The notes beneath the pieces were generated by a model. It did not search any database and was not told the DNA's origin. It worked only from the letters and a program-made list of their open reading frames with translations. Positions 4,609-6,228 of a stretch of DNA of 6,228 nt are shown here, piece after piece (within the stretch, counting starts at the first letter, position 1; each line of letters begins with the position of its first letter). Made by a program: the position numbers and the translations under genes. This stretch comes from Rhodospirillales bacterium (GTDB taxonomy: Bacteria > Pseudomonadota > Alphaproteobacteria > Rhodospirillales > Defluviicoccaceae): NCBI GenBank assembly GCA_030622775.1, contig JAUXFS010000123.1, positions 1-6,228 on the forward strand, written 5' to 3'.

Positions 4609-5481
4609 ATGTTGAATCCGACGACGCTGATGGCCGAGGCCCTCGGAGACCTTCTGGAATCCTACTACCGCCGAATGTTCGGGACCGAGGACCTGAGTTA
4701 CGCGACCCGCTTCAACATGGGCGCCCGCCTGATCATCGAGCAAATCGCCAACAGCGACGCCCTGTACCACGACGTCCAGCATACCATCATGGTGACGATC
4801 GTCGGGCAGGAGATCTTCCGCGGACGGTTCCTCAAGATGCGGCTGATGCCGGAGGATTGGCTGCACTTCTCGACGGCATTGCTCTGTCACGATATCGGCT
4901 ATATCCGCGGCATCTGCCCCGGCGACACCGCGAACTCGTTCGTGATCGACGAGGCCGGTAATCGGGTGACGGCACCGAGGGGGGCGTCGGATGCGTTCCT
5001 GACCCCTTATCATGTCGATCGCGGCAAGATCCTGGTTCGCCACCGATTTGGGCCCGTTCCCTTCCTCGATGAGGAACGTGTTTGTGCGGCGATCGAGCTG
5101 ACCCGCTTTCCCGTTCCGGTATCGAGCGATCACCAGGAAACGGACACGGAGGCCGCATTGGTTCGCGCCGCGGACCTGATCGGACAGTTGGCGGACCCCA
5201 ACTACCCGCAGAAGCTGACGGCGCTCTACCGTGAATTCGTCGAAACCGGTGTCGCGGAGAAATTGGGCTACGAGACCGCCGCGGATCTGGTCGATGCCTA
5301 TCCGTCGTTCTACTGGAACTCGGTCAAGCCGTATATCGCTCCGGCTGTCGACTACCTGCTGCTCACCCAGGAGGGCAAGCAGTGGGTCTCCAACCTGCAT
5401 AGCCACGTCTTCGCCGAAGAACATGGGCAACGCTTTTTCGGCCCGAGCAGCGGGGTTCCAGATACACACGACCAAGAATAA
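4609..5481 (+). CDS. HD-domain metal-dependent phosphohydrolase
   Basis: This 290-residue soluble protein has an HD/PDEase-like arrangement of metal ligands: YHDVQHT (53-59, with His54, Asp55 and His58), LLCHDIGYIRG (91-101, with His94 and Asp95), TPYHVDRGK (132-140, with His135) and RAADLIGQLADPNY (186-199, with Asp189). The spacing resembles class I cyclic-nucleotide phosphodiesterases (YHNxxHA then HDxxH) more than GGDEF-linked HD-GYP proteins. Conserved proteins of this kind occur in cyanobacteria and proteobacteria, mostly annotated only as metal-dependent phosphohydrolases; the substrate is unknown. The C-terminal half (YPSFYWNSVKPYI, GKQWVSNLH) is conserved in that family as I recall it. 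The start has AGGGA ten bases upstream and GGGGA three bases upstream. There is no signal peptide or membrane segment. A long open frame on the opposite strand is a shadow of this gene. Confidence 0.82.
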   Translation: MLNPTTLMAEALGDLLESYYRRMFGTEDLSYATRFNMGARLIIEQIANSDALYHDVQHTIMVTIVGQEIFRGRFLKMRLMPEDWLHFSTALLCHDIGYIRGICPGDTANSFVIDEAGNRVTAPRGASDAFLTPYHVDRGKILVRHRFGPVPFLDEERVCAAIELTRFPVPVSSDHQETDTEAALVRAADLIGQLADPNYPQKLTALYREFVETGVAEKLGYETAADLVDAYPSFYWNSVKPYIAPAVDYLLLTQEGKQWVSNLHSHVFAEEHGQRFFGPSSGVPDTHDQE

Positions 5482-5600
5482 GGTGCCTGGCCGGGTTTCC
5501 CCCATTCCCCACGTGAATAGCACTCCGCATGCTCCTCACTGGCGCCGCCGCGAGTGCCGGCGTATTCTCGAAGTGACACACGCCAGATAGGTTTGCGGCC

Positions 5601-6228
5601 ATGTTCATCAACTTCTTCCTCGAGCTCAAGGCGGCCAGGGTGCCGGTTTCCTTGCGCGAGTATCTGACGCTGATCGAGGCGATGGACGCGGGTATCGCCG
5701 AGTACGGCGTCGACGATTTCTACTATCTCAGCCGGTCCTGTCTGGTGAAGGACGAGACCAATCTCGATCGGTTCGACCGGGTGTTCGGCAAGGTGTTCAA
5801 GGGGTTGGAGCCGACCGACGAGATCGAACCGGTGGAGATCCCCGAGGAATGGCTGCGCAAGATCGCCGAACGGATGCTGAGCGACGAGGAGAAGGCGCAG
5901 ATCGAGGCAATGGGCGGCTGGGAAAAGCTGATGGACGAGCTGAAAAAACGGCTCGCCGAGCAGCAAGGCCGTCACCAGGGCGGTAGCAAGTGGATCGGCA
6001 CCGCCGGCACGTCCCCGTATGGCGCCTGGGGCTACAACCCCGAAGGCGTGCGCATCGGCCAGGACAAAAACCGCAACAACCGCGCGGTCAAGGTCTGGGA
6101 CCGGCGCGAGTTCAAGAACCTGGATTCATCGGTCGGGCTCGGTATCCGCGACATCAAGATCGCGCTGCGCCGGCTGCGCCGGTTCGCCCGCGAAGGGGCG
6201 GCGACCGAACTCGACCTTCCGGGCACCA
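5601..6228 (+). CDS. CoxE-like VWA-domain protein, N-terminal part (runs off the window)
   Basis: The first 209 residues of a protein matching the COG3825/CoxE-like VWA family are present. Visible blocks are MFINFFLELKAARVPVSLREYL (1-22), FYYLSRSCLVKDETNLDRFDRVF (40-62), KWIGTAGTSPYGAWGYNPEGVRIGQ (130-154), then AVKVWDRREFKNLD (162-175) and IRDIKIALRRLRRFAREGA (182-200). The von Willebrand A domain with its metal-binding DxSxS-like motif should follow beyond the edge; full-length relatives have about 390 residues. These proteins usually work with a MoxR-type AAA+ ATPase, acting as a chaperone pair for metalloenzyme or complex assembly. The ATPase normally lies just upstream, but here the upstream neighbour is the HD gene. 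The ATG is chosen because family members start at MFxxFF; the ribosome binding site is weak (AGG about 9 bases upstream). Confidence 0.85.
   Translation, partial: MFINFFLELKAARVPVSLREYLTLIEAMDAGIAEYGVDDFYYLSRSCLVKDETNLDRFDRVFGKVFKGLEPTDEIEPVEIPEEWLRKIAERMLSDEEKAQIEAMGGWEKLMDELKKRLAEQQGRHQGGSKWIGTAGTSPYGAWGYNPEGVRIGQDKNRNNRAVKVWDRREFKNLDSSVGLGIRDIKIALRRLRRFAREGAATELDLPGT

Noticed and set aside
4543..5523. A 326-codon minus-strand frame opposite the HD gene
   Set aside because: No recognisable motif, and it overlaps the plus-strand gene fully; the HD frame holds conserved metal ligands.
5352..5975. A 207-codon minus-strand frame opposite the HD gene end and VWA gene start
   Set aside because: Its sequence is explained by reverse reading of two well-supported plus-strand genes.

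Overview
The window is GC-rich chromosomal DNA, most likely from an alphaproteobacterium. This is inferred from base composition and gene content: an RTX-type secreted protein tail, an acyl-CoA ligase of the DmdB/AAE type, an HD phosphohydrolase and a CoxE-like VWA protein. I cannot name the genus.

Layout, left to right. (1) The last 44 codons of a protein with an RTX/type I secretion style C-terminus, followed by a GC-rich hairpin. (2) A complete BrnT-BrnA type II toxin-antitoxin (TA) operon, with an AT-rich inverted repeat lying over the brnT start codon. (3) A minus-strand block read right to left: a PF09720-type antitoxin and its RelE/ParE toxin, a CopG-type antitoxin cut short by a TAG, and a full-length AMP-forming acyl-CoA ligase. 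The ligase is followed in frame by about 26 codons that look like the missing C-terminal helix of a CopG-type antitoxin. (4) Divergent from that block, a ParD-ParE module on the plus strand whose two genes are separated by an unusual 140-base spacer full of hairpins. (5) A 257-base intergenic stretch, then a 290-residue HD-domain phosphohydrolase. (6) The first 209 codons of a CoxE-like VWA protein that runs off the right edge.

The main theme is a dense patch of TA genes: three complete pairs plus a broken antitoxin within about 4 kb, with one metabolic gene lying inside the broken antitoxin. The most interesting reading is that the acyl-CoA ligase gene inserted into, or recombined with, a CopG-type antitoxin gene. 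The N-terminal part lies just upstream of the ligase, and a plausible C-terminal part lies just downstream, in the same orientation. The second most interesting is the hairpin-rich spacer between parD and parE. The genes to the right (HD protein, VWA protein) look like ordinary chromosomal genes, so the TA patch may be an accessory segment between core genes.
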